Part shown: piece by piece, positions 25,789 through 32,652 of the stretch | How positions within the stretch are numbered: the first letter of the stretch is position 1 | How the letters are laid out: every line of letters starts with the position of its first letter | Virus record (IMG/VR): IMGVR_UViG_3300007735_000804 | Location: 1 to 64,000 of that record | DNA from: a virus | DNA length: 64,000 bases | Strand: one strand, 5' to 3' | Notes under the pieces: model-generated | The model's input: only the letters and a program-made list of their open reading frames with translations | Told to the model about the DNA's origin: nothing | Database searches by the model: none | Translations under genes and position numbers: made by a program

Positions 25789-26824
25789 TTAATTGCTCCT
25801 TAATCCAATTGTAAGTTTTACTAATTCCTTCTTCAAGGGTTTGGGAATAATCCCACCCAAGTTTTTCACGAATCAAATCATTATTAGAGTTACGTCCACG
25901 AACACCCAAAGGACCAGGGACATGATTCTTCTCAACTTTTTTACCAGCAACTTTTGCAGCAGTATCTGCAAGTTGATTAATAGTGACCATTTCTTCAGAT
26001 CCAATATTCACAGGACCGAGAAAATCAGATTGCATTAAACGACGAGTTGCTTCAATACATTCATCAATGTAGAGGAATGAACGAGTCTGCTTACCATCAC
26101 CCCAGATCTCAATTTCACCAGCGTCTTCAGTAAGTTCTGCAACCTTACGGCAAATTGCTGCAGGTGATTTTTCTTTACCACCAGTCCAAGTTCCTTCAGG
26201 TCCAAAAATATTGTGATAACGAGCAACTCTTACAGGAATCCCGTAGTTGCGGTGATAGGCAAAGTAAAGACGTTCAGAGAAAAGTTTTTCCCAACCATAC
26301 TCTGAATCAGGGGCAGCAGGGTAAGCATCGGATTCTTTTAGACCTGGGTTATCTACATCCATCTGTGCATATTCTGGATACATGCAAGCAGATGAAGAAT
26401 AGAAAATCTTTGTTGTATTTTTTCCACACTTCTCATTCAATTCTTTAACTGAACGAAGAACATTTAAATTGATAGTCGCAGAATTATTCATAACATCTGC
26501 ATCATGATCACCCGTAAAAATATATCCAGCGCCGCCCATGTCAGCAGCAAACTGATAGATCTCATCAAAGGGTTGGATGTAACGATAAGGAACAGAGTTA
26601 TAAAAGTTACCTCTGTCACCTTTATATTCAACAACCTTACTTACAAAATTTGCATTAGTAAGATCTCCTCTAATAAATTCATTTGCTTCATGTTTAGAAT
26701 ATTCTGGATACTTAAGGTCTACACCACGAACCCAATAACCTTCGGATCGCAGTCTACGCACCATATGACTTCCAATAAAACCACCAGCACCAAGTACAAG
26801 TGCTTTCTTGACGTATTGACTCAT
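25781..26824 (-). CDS. GDP-mannose 3,5-epimerase, plant type
   Basis: Protein of 347 residues closely resembling plant GME. Shared blocks: FAADMGGAGYIFTGD, NLNVLRSVKEL, FYSSSACMYPE (catalytic Cys region), LKESDAYPAAPDSEYGWEK (Y-x3-K), RYHNIFGPEGTWTGGKEKSP, QTRSFLYIDECIE, PVNIGSEEMV and HVPGPLGVRGRNSNN. GME turns GDP-D-mannose into GDP-L-galactose or GDP-L-gulose. In this cassette it offers a second branch from GDP-mannose beside Gmd. It has its own promoter upstream. Confidence 0.9.
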   Translation of the reverse strand: MSQYVKKALVLGAGGFIGSHMVRRLRSEGYWVRGVDLKYPEYSKHEANEFIRGDLTNANFVSKVVEYKGDRGNFYNSVPYRYIQPFDEIYQFAADMGGAGYIFTGDHDADVMNNSATINLNVLRSVKELNEKCGKNTTKIFYSSSACMYPEYAQMDVDNPGLKESDAYPAAPDSEYGWEKLFSERLYFAYHRNYGIPVRVARYHNIFGPEGTWTGGKEKSPAAICRKVAELTEDAGEIEIWGDGKQTRSFLYIDECIEATRRLMQSDFLGPVNIGSEEMVTINQLADTAAKVAGKKVEKNHVPGPLGVRGRNSNNDLIREKLGWDYSQTLEEGISKTYNWIKEQLNG

Positions 26825-26848
26825 AGATAAAAATTACTCCTAGTATAT

Positions 26849-26877
26849 ATTCTACATTACAAACAAGTAGTTTGCAA
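26849..26877 (-). promoter_or_regulatory. Promoter TTGCAA-N17-TAGAAT inside the glycan cassette
   Basis: Spans the stop of the upstream SDR gene and lies 25 bp before the GME start. One to two mismatches per hexamer with exact spacing. Confidence 0.5.
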
Positions 26878-27648
26878 GCCCTTTTCTAAAGAGATACTTT
26901 GATTGAATCCCAAAGATTTAAGTTTACCAACATTCAAGTAATAATCAAGTGCTGGATTAGGTAGATAATTAATTGTACTTTTGCTATCTAATATTTTTTT
27001 ACTATATTCAACAGCATCTTTAAATTCTGTAATTACTCCAGTTCCTATATTATAAATCTGATTAGTTTTCGAGTTATTCATTAATTGATAAAAAGCATTG
27101 CAGACATCATCTACAAAAATAAAATCTCTTTTGAACTTGCCATAGTTGTAAAGATCTACATCTTGATCATTTTTTAATAGATTAATGATATAACCAATAA
27201 CATTTTTCTTAAAAGAGCAATTCTTATCTTTACCATAAACATTTGCTAATCGAAAGATACGATACTTAACTCCAAATGTTTCGCAGAATGTTATTAACAT
27301 CTGCTCTGCAGTTCTTTTAGTTATTGAATAAAACCCTTTAGGATTACAAGAATCTTCCTCAGAAGCATTAATCACTTCAGAACCATAGACAAATCCAGAA
27401 CTGACAAAATTAAAAGTGATATTTTCACTTCTACAGTTATCTAGAACATCCATCAATACATTTAGATTTGTATTAATATCTACGTGAAGGTCTTCGTAGA
27501 TATTATGATTGGTGGTTGTGCTGATGCAATACAAGATATTATTAGTCTCTGGAACTTTCTGGTCTCTTGGAATTTTTACTCCACCATAAAGTTCGCAGAA
27601 CCGACCACCAATAAATCCAGTCGCACCAAATACAGATGTGTCACTCAT
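26857..27648 (-). CDS. NAD-dependent epimerase/dehydratase (SDR)
   Basis: Protein of 263 residues starting MSDTSVFGATGFIGGRFCEL; the ATG overlaps the rfbC stop by 8 bp. SDR site GATGFIG, FVSSGFVYGSE, YSITKRTAEQ (Y-x3-K) and VDDVCNAFYQ. It follows RfbB and RfbC, so it may reduce dTDP-4-keto-rhamnose (RfbD position), but its divergence prevents a firm assignment. Confidence 0.75.
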   Translation of the reverse strand: MSDTSVFGATGFIGGRFCELYGGVKIPRDQKVPETNNILYCISTTTNHNIYEDLHVDINTNLNVLMDVLDNCRSENITFNFVSSGFVYGSEVINASEEDSCNPKGFYSITKRTAEQMLITFCETFGVKYRIFRLANVYGKDKNCSFKKNVIGYIINLLKNDQDVDLYNYGKFKRDFIFVDDVCNAFYQLMNNSKTNQIYNIGTGVITEFKDAVEYSKKILDSKSTINYLPNPALDYYLNVGKLKSLGFNQSISLEKGLQTTCL

Positions 27649-28177
27649 ACTTATCACAATCCTTAAATGATACTCCCTTAAGATCTTTGTCAGAAAGAAT
27701 CGGAGATGCTAAATTCCAATTAATATTCAAATCTTCATCATTCCACAAAAGAGTACGTTCATGTTCTTGGTAACGATAATCAGTTACCTTATATAATACT
27801 TCTGCTTGATGTGAGAGAACACAAAAACTATGAGCAAATCCAGGTGGAACCCATAACTGTTCAGATCCTGGCGAAAGTTTAACTCCTATCCATTCTCCAA
27901 ATGTTGGGGAACTTTTACGCAAATCAACAATTACATCATAAATCTCACCAGCAATACATCGAACAAGTTTACCTTGTGCATGTTCAATCTGATAATGCAA
28001 ACCTCGTAAAACATTTTTTGTAGAAACTGAATGACAGTCCTGTACAAATTCATAATTTCCAATAATTTTTTGAATATCACGAAGATTAAAAGACTCAGTG
28101 AAAGAACCTCGACTATCTTCAAAAATATTTGTGCTAATAATGTATGCGTCTTTTAGACTAGTTCCGATTGCGTTCAT
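27641..28177 (-). CDS. rfbC: dTDP-4-dehydrorhamnose 3,5-epimerase
   Basis: Protein of 178 residues starting at MNAIGTSLKDAY, where the ATG overlaps the end of rfbB. Signature cupin blocks: VLRGLHYQIEHAQGKLVRCI, GEIYDVIVDLRKSSPTFG, WVPPGFAHSFCVLSH (catalytic His), YKVTDYRYQEHERTLLWND. It epimerises C3 and C5 of the 4-keto-6-deoxyglucose made by RfbB. Confidence 0.95.
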   Translation of the reverse strand: MNAIGTSLKDAYIISTNIFEDSRGSFTESFNLRDIQKIIGNYEFVQDCHSVSTKNVLRGLHYQIEHAQGKLVRCIAGEIYDVIVDLRKSSPTFGEWIGVKLSPGSEQLWVPPGFAHSFCVLSHQAEVLYKVTDYRYQEHERTLLWNDEDLNINWNLASPILSDKDLKGVSFKDCDKYE

Positions 28178-29084
28178 ACCATTTAATTGTTTTATCAAGT
28201 CCATTTTCAAAAGTAAATCTAGGAGACCAGTCCAATTTATTTTTTATCTTTGTAATATCTGTAGAATAACGACGATCATGTCCCAGTCTATCATCTACAT
28301 ATTCTATCATATCTTCAGTCATATTCATACGCTCTAAAATCATCTTAACCAAATCAATGTTGCGAAGTTCGCATTCACCACCTATATTATACTTTTCACC
28401 AATAGAACCCCTTTCAGCAATTGCTGAAAGTGCCTCACAATGATCTTGAACATATAACCAATCCCGAATTTGTTTACCATCACCATAGATAGGAACTTTC
28501 TTACCAACTAAAAGATTGCTAATAGTTTTAGGTATCATTTTTTCATGATACTGCCTTGGTCCATAGTTATTAGAACAGTTTGTAATTATGGTGGGCAACC
28601 CATAAGTATTATGATATGCCATTACAAAATGATCACTTGCTGCTTTAGATGCCGAATATGGATTCCTTGGAGAATAATTAGACTCTTCAGTGAATGAACC
28701 CGCATTTATGGAACCATAAACTTCGTCTGTAGAAATGTGAAGAAACTTTTCAATTCCATTCTTAACAGCAAGATTTAAAAGATTAACTGTTCCCTCAATA
28801 TTTGTATGAATGAATTCTGAACAATTTTTAATTGAGTTATCAACATGACTTTCTGCAGCAAAATGAAAAATTGTTTTAATTTTGTGCTTATCAAAAACAT
28901 ATTGACAACTCTGTTCAGAAGCAATATCAATTGTATAAAATTTGACTGGATCTGGTATGTTGTGCCAGTCTGCAGCATATGTCAATTTATCAATACAAAT
29001 AAGTTCTTCATCAGTTTTTGTCGATAAGTGATGAAGAAAATTACTTCCAATAAATCCTGCACCACCTGTAACTAAAATTGCCAT
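28158..29084 (-). CDS. rfbB: dTDP-glucose 4,6-dehydratase
   Basis: Protein of 308 residues: AILVTGGAGFIGSNFLHHLS, IDKLTYAADWHNI, FAAESHVDNSI, HISTDEVYGSI, YSASKAASDHFV (Y-x3-K) and NCSNNYGPRQYHEKMIP. All are classic RfbB motifs. First dedicated step of dTDP-rhamnose synthesis. The thymidylyltransferase RfbA is not recognisable here, so dTDP-glucose may come from the host or the double nucleotidyltransferase. Confidence 0.95.
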   Translation of the reverse strand: MAILVTGGAGFIGSNFLHHLSTKTDEELICIDKLTYAADWHNIPDPVKFYTIDIASEQSCQYVFDKHKIKTIFHFAAESHVDNSIKNCSEFIHTNIEGTVNLLNLAVKNGIEKFLHISTDEVYGSINAGSFTEESNYSPRNPYSASKAASDHFVMAYHNTYGLPTIITNCSNNYGPRQYHEKMIPKTISNLLVGKKVPIYGDGKQIRDWLYVQDHCEALSAIAERGSIGEKYNIGGECELRNIDLVKMILERMNMTEDMIEYVDDRLGHDRRYSTDITKIKNKLDWSPRFTFENGLDKTIKWYERNRN

Positions 29085-29087
29085 TGA

Positions 29088-29588
29088 TTAATCACTTCTT
29101 AATGAATATTTTTCTAAAAGTTGTGGGGAGTATTGTTCTAAAACAGGTGCATCTCCACTCTCTTCTCTTTTTTTCTTCTCAAGATCATATACTCTATTTC
29201 TAATTTCAGTTGAAGAATACTTATGTTTTCTCAAATGATAAAATAAGTCTATATCATGATCAATACAATACTGTTTACCAGTAAAGTCTCTATCTACATA
29301 CTCTTCACTCAAAAAACGGATATGAATTGTTTGAGTTTGAATTAGATTAAGTAAATCTTCTTCAGTCTCATAAACTAGAATCTCATCAACATATTTACAT
29401 GCTTGAAGTTGAACATAACGTTCATATACAGATTGAGCTGGTTTATTTTTAACACCAGGTCTATCAATTGTTGGATCAACTTGAAGTGCAACTTTAAGAT
29501 AATCACACATTTCTTTTTCCATTTTGAGCATTGTAACATGCCCAGCATGAAATAAATCAAACGAGCTACAATTAAATCCTATTTTCAT
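29088..29588 (-). CDS. Cytidylyltransferase-like nucleotidyltransferase (TagD-type)
   Basis: Protein of 166 residues: MKIGFNCSSFDLFHAGHVTM (HxGH), RPGVKNKPAQSVYERYVQL (RYxQV-like) and HKYSSTEIRNRV (STxxR). These define the CTP:glycerol-3-phosphate or ethanolamine-phosphate cytidylyltransferase family. First gene of the glycan operon, just after its promoter. It would activate a polyol or alcohol phosphate for transfer. Confidence 0.85.
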   Translation of the reverse strand: MKIGFNCSSFDLFHAGHVTMLKMEKEMCDYLKVALQVDPTIDRPGVKNKPAQSVYERYVQLQACKYVDEILVYETEEDLLNLIQTQTIHIRFLSEEYVDRDFTGKQYCIDHDIDLFYHLRKHKYSSTEIRNRVYDLEKKKREESGDAPVLEQYSPQLLEKYSLRSD

Positions 29589-29609
29589 ATGAGTATTGTT
29601 TTTTTTATA

Positions 29610-29644
29610 ATTATACTAAAAAAGATGGGTTTATGCAACCCACC
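29610..29644 (-). promoter_or_regulatory. Terminator with embedded promoter ahead of the glycan cassette
   Basis: Eight-bp hairpin (GGTGGGTT/AACCCATC) followed by T6. TTGCAT (29633-29638), running from stem into loop, pairs with TATAAT (29610-29615) at a 17-nt spacing. It drives the 22-gene cassette. Confidence 0.8.
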
Positions 29645-29666
29645 TTCATGTACTCAGGCTCGCCAC

Positions 29667-29794
29667 CAATTCTTTGACTGGAAATTGGAAACCAGGCGGG
29701 AGAGAGTCCCATCCGCACCACTTGCTTTTTAATGGAAAAGCAAGAAACCATAAGGGGTCAGATTGACTCCACCACTTGGTTTTAGGAAACCAAG
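29667..29794 (-). ncRNA. Three tandem hairpins, possible structured RNA
   Basis: Three stem-loops in a row, each followed by TGGTG or TGGCG. Hairpin 1 (29794-29775) has stem CTTGGTTT/AAACCAAG. Hairpin 2 (29744-29721) has stem CTTGCTTTT/AAAAGCAAG. Hairpin 3 (29689-29667) has stem CCAATT/AATTGG. No ORF crosses the region, which lies between the end of a membrane-protein gene and the cassette terminator. Could be a processed 3' UTR or a small RNA. Confidence 0.4.
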
Positions 29795-30009
29795 AAAAGT
29801 TGGGTTAACTTTGATAGTTCGGTAATACCAAAGAATGCTATCAGAAATAGCACGTCCCAGAGTTTAAGTTTGATAGCAAAAGGAATACCAAAGAGTCCTC
29901 CGATAAACTTAATTGCTAGACCAAACTTAAAGTTTCCCCACAACATAACTTGATAACCAAGCATTAGGAGAAAGTTTCCAAGATACCTCAAGATACTTGA
30001 TTTAGACAT
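29782..30009 (-). CDS. Small membrane protein, 75 residues
   Basis: Reads MSKSSILRYLGNFLLMLGYQ, then two or three hydrophobic segments (WGNFKFGLAIKFIGGLFGI, WDVLFLIAFFGI). Its stop lies in the first hairpin of the structured region. Inner-membrane location is likely. Function unknown. Confidence 0.6.
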   Translation of the reverse strand: MSKSSILRYLGNFLLMLGYQVMLWGNFKFGLAIKFIGGLFGIPFAIKLKLWDVLFLIAFFGITELSKLTQLFLVS

Positions 30010-30056
30010 AAGGGGTTTGCTCCCGACCAGGGCTTAGTTTTGAGTCATAACCGAGA

Positions 30057-30293
30057 CTATTCATCATCGTCTTTTACATAACAAGGAACTCGATCTGGAT
30101 CTAACCATTTCGCATACTCAATATCCTCCATTGCAGTAGAACATTGTAGAACATTATCAAAAAGATAAATGTCATTCCAGCGTTTTGTATAGTAATTTTG
30201 TTTTTGTAAACGATAATCGGGGTTACCGTTTATTTCAAGGATACCTGCTTCAACAAAACGATATCCTTCACGCTCCAGGAGAACCTTACTCAC
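30057..30293 (-). CDS. Hypothetical protein, 78 residues, GTG start
   Basis: Starts at GTG, overlapping the TGA of the upstream gene. Sequence MSKVLLEREGYRFVEAGILE onward is soluble and acidic at the end (YVKDDDE). No recognised motif. Part of a two-gene operon with the next entry. Confidence 0.6.
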   Translation of the reverse strand: MSKVLLEREGYRFVEAGILEINGNPDYRLQKQNYYTKRWNDIYLFDNVLQCSTAMEDIEYAKWLDPDRVPCYVKDDDE

Positions 30294-30502
30294 GCTTCAA
30301 CTGCCTCAAGATCGCTGGCGACATACTCCATAAGCATTTCGTAGTCGTCAAGGGGGTCACCAGAAAATACCACTCCTTCATTTTCGTAGAAGCGGCGCAC
30401 CTTTTTATAAAGTTTCGGACTCTTTACATCAAGATAGATTTCCCCGTTAGCAGCAAGACGGAGAGTGCTAACATCTTTTTTGAATTTTTGAATCAGAGAC
30501 AT
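30290..30502 (-). CDS. Hypothetical protein, 70 residues
   Basis: Starts MSLIQKFKKDVSTLRLAANG at ATG 30502; the longer upstream frame runs back through the promoter and is not real. Contains EIYLDVKSPKLYKKVRRFY and an acidic tail. TTGACT-N17-TATAAT directly precedes it. Function unknown. Confidence 0.65.
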   Translation of the reverse strand: MSLIQKFKKDVSTLRLAANGEIYLDVKSPKLYKKVRRFYENEGVVFSGDPLDDYEMLMEYVASDLEAVEA

Positions 30503-30524
30503 TGTTTTGAATTGTTGCCTTAGT

Positions 30525-30553
30525 ATTATAAGGGTTGTTGAGTGTTTAGTCAA
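30525..30553 (-). promoter_or_regulatory. Early promoter TTGACT-N17-TATAAT
   Basis: Between tRNA-Pro and the 70-residue gene, in otherwise empty DNA. The -10 is a perfect consensus hexamer. Confidence 0.75.
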
Positions 30554-30577
30554 GTGTGCCAGTGAAGTAACTGGCAA

Positions 30578-30651
30578 TCGGGCATAGAGGATTTGAACCT
30601 CTGGCCTTTCCGCCCCAAACGGAACGCGCTACCAAACTGCGCTAATGCCCG
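30578..30651 (-). tRNA. tRNA-Pro (UGG)
   Basis: Cloverleaf with acceptor CGGGCAT/ATGCCCG, anticodon loop TTTGGGG, T-arm AGAGG-TTCAAAT-CCTCT. CCA not encoded. Confidence 0.95.
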
Positions 30652-30685
30652 TTGCGTTGAGTGGTCTTGCCTCCCAACAGAAGTA

Positions 30686-30714
30686 ATTATACTACTTCTT
30701 GTGCCCCCTGTCAA
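30686..30714 (-). promoter_or_regulatory. Early promoter TTGACA-N17-TATAAT for tRNA-Pro
   Basis: Perfect consensus at both hexamers, embedded in the 3' end of the 50-residue membrane-protein gene and 35 bp before the tRNA. Confidence 0.85.
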
Positions 30715-30844
30715 ACGGAGCCCAGTGCTGCCATCCGTATTTATGAATTGCCCAGATACCCATAATAGGCAGAACAATCAAAAGATATCCAATAATACCA
30801 AGAGTATAAGGATTTTCTAATACCCATCTTGCAAAGTGTCCCAT
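30692..30844 (-). CDS. Small single-helix membrane protein, 50 residues
   Basis: Reads MGHFARWVLENPYTLGIIGY, then LLIVLPIMGIWAIHKYGWQ and a basic tail. Shine-Dalgarno GGAGGGG lies upstream. The ATG overlaps the previous stop (TAATG). Clear single membrane helix. Function unknown. Its 3' codons also serve as the tRNA-Pro promoter. Confidence 0.75.
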   Translation of the reverse strand: MGHFARWVLENPYTLGIIGYLLIVLPIMGIWAIHKYGWQHWAPFDRGHKK

Positions 30845-31065
30845 TAATATCCCCTCCAAGTCTTAAATTCGTAGTAAAAATATTGGTCAAGAATTTTATC
30901 ATCTAATGGAGCATTCTCTTCCCTATGTGCCCACTCAACACAGAAATCTACAATCTTATGGTCGTGTAATGAACTATGTCCCCACATTCTTACGAATGCA
31001 GTTGCAGCAAAGTGATATCGTTGCCTAATGTGCGGTTCCGTTTCCCTTATAATCTTTGGAGTCAT
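30844..31065 (-). CDS. Hypothetical protein, 73 residues
   Basis: Sequence MTPKIIRETEPHIRQRYHFA onward, rich in His, Trp and Arg (FVRMWGHSSLHDHKIVDFC). A strong AGGAGG sits 7 nt before the ATG. The start overlaps the 40-residue membrane-protein gene by 41 bp. No known motif. Confidence 0.7.
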   Translation of the reverse strand: MTPKIIRETEPHIRQRYHFAATAFVRMWGHSSLHDHKIVDFCVEWAHREENAPLDDKILDQYFYYEFKTWRGY

Positions 31066-31147
31066 AGTATCCTCCTTTTGTTCCGAAATAGAGTGTTGTT
31101 AAAACAAACGGGACTGAAACAAATAAAAGTGCTTTTGCGAGTAACAT
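31025..31147 (-). CDS. Small membrane protein with YFGTKGGYYDS motif, 40 residues
   Basis: Reads MLLAKALLFVSVPFVLTTLY, then FGTKGGYYDSKDYKGNGTAH. One membrane helix followed by a distinctive Gly/Tyr/Asp tail. Starts at TAATG on the preceding stop and overlaps the next gene by 41 bp in another frame. It is probably a conserved cyanophage protein, but the role is unknown. Confidence 0.7.
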   Translation of the reverse strand: MLLAKALLFVSVPFVLTTLYFGTKGGYYDSKDYKGNGTAH

Positions 31148-31314
31148 TATGAAAATACTCCTGGAACATAATCAATTCTTTCACGAAGTTCATCTAGAAG
31201 GACGCCATACTCCTTGAACCTTCTATCACCAGCAATGAAACATCTTTGTCTCATCCATACTGCATCTGCGATTAATTTTAGTTCGTAATCTGAAAAATCT
31301 TTAAAGCGTTCCAT
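31147..31314 (-). CDS. Small conserved protein, paralogue of the gene at 7384
   Basis: Protein of 55 residues starting MERFKDFSDYELKLIADAVW at ATG 31314, with Shine-Dalgarno AGGAGA. Contains the same MRQRCFIAGDRRFKEYG block as the 53-residue protein at 7384-7545. Function unknown; retention of two copies implies a useful role. Confidence 0.8.
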   Translation of the reverse strand: MERFKDFSDYELKLIADAVWMRQRCFIAGDRRFKEYGVLLDELRERIDYVPGVFS

Positions 31315-31321
31315 ATTTCTC

Positions 31322-31417
31322 CTAGTGGGGTGGATATGCATGATTGAGTCCCCATACAATGAAGCACCCTATCGCACCAAAAATAGTTAATGCCTTGAAC
31401 AATAGATTAGTATTCAT
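31322..31417 (-). CDS. Tiny membrane protein, 31 residues
   Basis: Reads MNTNLLFKALTIFGAIGCFI, then VWGLNHAYPPH. A single membrane helix. The start is preceded by GAGGATGAGGAT, and the stop overlaps the Shine-Dalgarno of the next gene. Overlaps the 34-residue ORF by 11 bp. Confidence 0.6.
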   Translation of the reverse strand: MNTNLLFKALTIFGAIGCFIVWGLNHAYPPH

Positions 31418-31511
31418 TATCCTCATCCTCGTAAGTAGATGGTTCTTCTATCTTTTGCTGTAAAACTCTTTGTTGTAGTTCTTGAATATCTTCGTCCGTA
31501 ATAGATATCAT
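31407..31511 (-). CDS. Small acidic protein, 34 residues
   Basis: Reads MISITDEDIQELQQRVLQQK, then IEEPSTYEDEDNEY. Amphipathic helix then acidic tail. The ATG overlaps the stop of the 59-residue gene (ATGA). Function unknown. Confidence 0.55.
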   Translation of the reverse strand: MISITDEDIQELQQRVLQQKIEEPSTYEDEDNEY

Positions 31512-31687
31512 TTGTCCTTGAGTAGTTCTTCTATTCTTTGACGCATATTTATGCTGTCCTGTTTCATATAGTCCCGAAGAGAATATCCCTTCTGACCTCT
31601 CATAATACAGGTGCCTTGATAGAACATCGTGGCTGCAAATACTAACAGGAGAACGATACCAATTATTTCAGGGTAATGTTGAGCCAT
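31508..31687 (-). CDS. Small membrane protein, 59 residues
   Basis: Reads MAQHYPEIIGIVLLLVFAAT, then MFYQGTCIMRGQKGYSLRDY and a basic/acidic helix. One membrane helix followed by a cytoplasmic coiled segment. It overlaps the preceding 68-residue gene by 25 bp and the following one by 4 bp. Confidence 0.65.
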   Translation of the reverse strand: MAQHYPEIIGIVLLLVFAATMFYQGTCIMRGQKGYSLRDYMKQDSINMRQRIEELLKDK

Positions 31688-31869
31688 GGTAGTACTGGTG
31701 GAATAACTCCGATAAGTCTTAACAATCCTTCAGCAAATAGAGCAAGAACCACCCAACCAACACACATAGAAATAATGGAAGCATTCCGATTGTGTTGTCG
31801 TATAGCAGCATCAATCATCTCCTGGACTTCAGAACGAGATACATAATCGTCATCAAACGGTTCCATCAT
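31663..31869 (-). CDS. Small membrane protein, 68 residues
   Basis: Polar N-terminus (MMEPFDDDYVSRSEVQEMID), then a membrane helix (IISMCVGWVVLALFAEGLLRL) and a short hydrophobic end. The ATGATG start overlaps the TGA of the 49-residue gene. Function unknown. Confidence 0.65.
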   Translation of the reverse strand: MMEPFDDDYVSRSEVQEMIDAAIRQHNRNASIISMCVGWVVLALFAEGLLRLIGVIPPVLPWLNITLK

Positions 31870-32015
31870 TTCTCATCTCCAAGAAACTTTGCAAGAGGAT
31901 CCTTGCGAGTTTTAACTATTTCAACTGCTCTCTTGTAGAACATATTATCCATGTTCCCAGAGGCTTCAAAAGTCTCCTTGATCTTCACCCAGTTCTCATA
32001 GGTGTGCTGATCCAT
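31866..32015 (-). CDS. Hypothetical protein, 49 residues
   Basis: Reads MDQHTYENWVKIKETFEASG and ends KDPLAKFLGDEK. Soluble, charged. First gene of a tightly overlapped run of about eight tiny genes (32015 to 30692), preceded by a weak promoter. Confidence 0.65.
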   Translation of the reverse strand: MDQHTYENWVKIKETFEASGNMDNMFYKRAVEIVKTRKDPLAKFLGDEK

Positions 32016-32042
32016 AGGTTTAAAGTTTGAATACTACTAGTT

Positions 32043-32070
32043 ATGCTAGTGAGTAATTCTACTATGTCAA
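32043..32070 (-). promoter_or_regulatory. Promoter candidate TTGACA-N16-TAGCAT
   Basis: In the AT-rich gap between tRNA-Ser(UGA) and the small-gene operon. The -35 is consensus and the -10 weak. Confidence 0.4.
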
Positions 32071-32131
32071 GTTTGTGTTGATATAAAAATATACATTAAG
32101 ACAATCTTAAAATTGTAATATTTTTTTTAAA

Positions 32132-32215
32132 CGGAAAGGGTGGGATTCGAACCCACGGTGCTATTAACACGACAGTTTTCAAGACTGTTTCCTTAAACCA
32201 CTCGGACACCTTTCC
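32132..32215 (-). tRNA. tRNA-Ser (UGA)
   Basis: Type II tRNA with long variable arm. Acceptor GGAAAGG/CCTTTCC, anticodon loop CTTGAAA, T-arm GTGGG-TTCGAAT-CCCAC. Confidence 0.95.
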
Positions 32216-32222
32216 ATATAAA

Positions 32223-32294
32223 TGGGAAATGCTAGATTTGAACTAGCGACCTCTGCGTTATCAGCACATTGCTCTACCGCTGAGCTAATCTCCC
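32223..32294 (-). tRNA. tRNA-Ile (GAU)
   Basis: Acceptor GGGAGAT paired with ATTTCCC, D-arm GCTCAGCGGTAGAGC, anticodon loop TGATAAC, canonical TTCAAAT T-loop. Confidence 0.93.
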
Positions 32295-32297
32295 ATA

Positions 32298-32389
32298 CGG
32301 AGGATGTTGGATTTGAACCAACGGATGCACTTAAAGTACATCGGGGGATTAGCAATCCCCTGCATTAAACCTAACTCTGCCAATCCTCC
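32298..32389 (-). tRNA. tRNA-Ser (GCU)
   Basis: Type II tRNA: acceptor GGAGGAT/ATCCTCC, anticodon stem GGGGA with loop TTGCTAA, long variable arm, T-loop TTCAAAT. Its 5' end abuts the stop of the zinc-ribbon gene. Confidence 0.95.
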
Positions 32390-32646
32390 TATCGGATTTC
32401 AAAGTCTAGGCGTTTTACTTTACGCTGACGCCTTGCTTCCTGAAAAGCAAGATCTTCGTTTGAAAGAACACCAGACTTTGATTTTGTATGATAGGAGTTT
32501 AGCATAACGACAGATGATAAGTCAACTGCAGAGATCTTATCACCACGAATAGTTGACATATTGGGACAACCACACGTCACAGTTTTAGTAGGATGCCCCT
32601 CTAACTCCTTACCACAGGAGCGGCATCTGATTCTTAAATTATCCAT
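32389..32646 (-). CDS. Small zinc-ribbon-like protein, 85 residues
   Basis: MDNLRIRCRSCGKELEGHPT then VTCGCPNMSTIRGD gives CxxC and CxC pairs, likely one zinc knuckle. The rest is charged (ARRQRKVKRLDFEIR). Possibly nucleic-acid binding. A weak promoter (TTGACT-N18-TAAACT, 32496-32525) inside it could drive the tRNA trio downstream. Confidence 0.65.
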   Translation of the reverse strand: MDNLRIRCRSCGKELEGHPTKTVTCGCPNMSTIRGDKISAVDLSSVVMLNSYHTKSKSGVLSNEDLAFQEARRQRKVKRLDFEIR

Positions 32647-32652
32647 TTTATA

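Noticed and set aside
10814-29588. Glycan cassette as host contamination or a mis-assembled bacterial contig
   Set aside because: Gene overlaps, the hairpin-embedded promoter at its start and terminator at its end match the phage elements elsewhere in the window.
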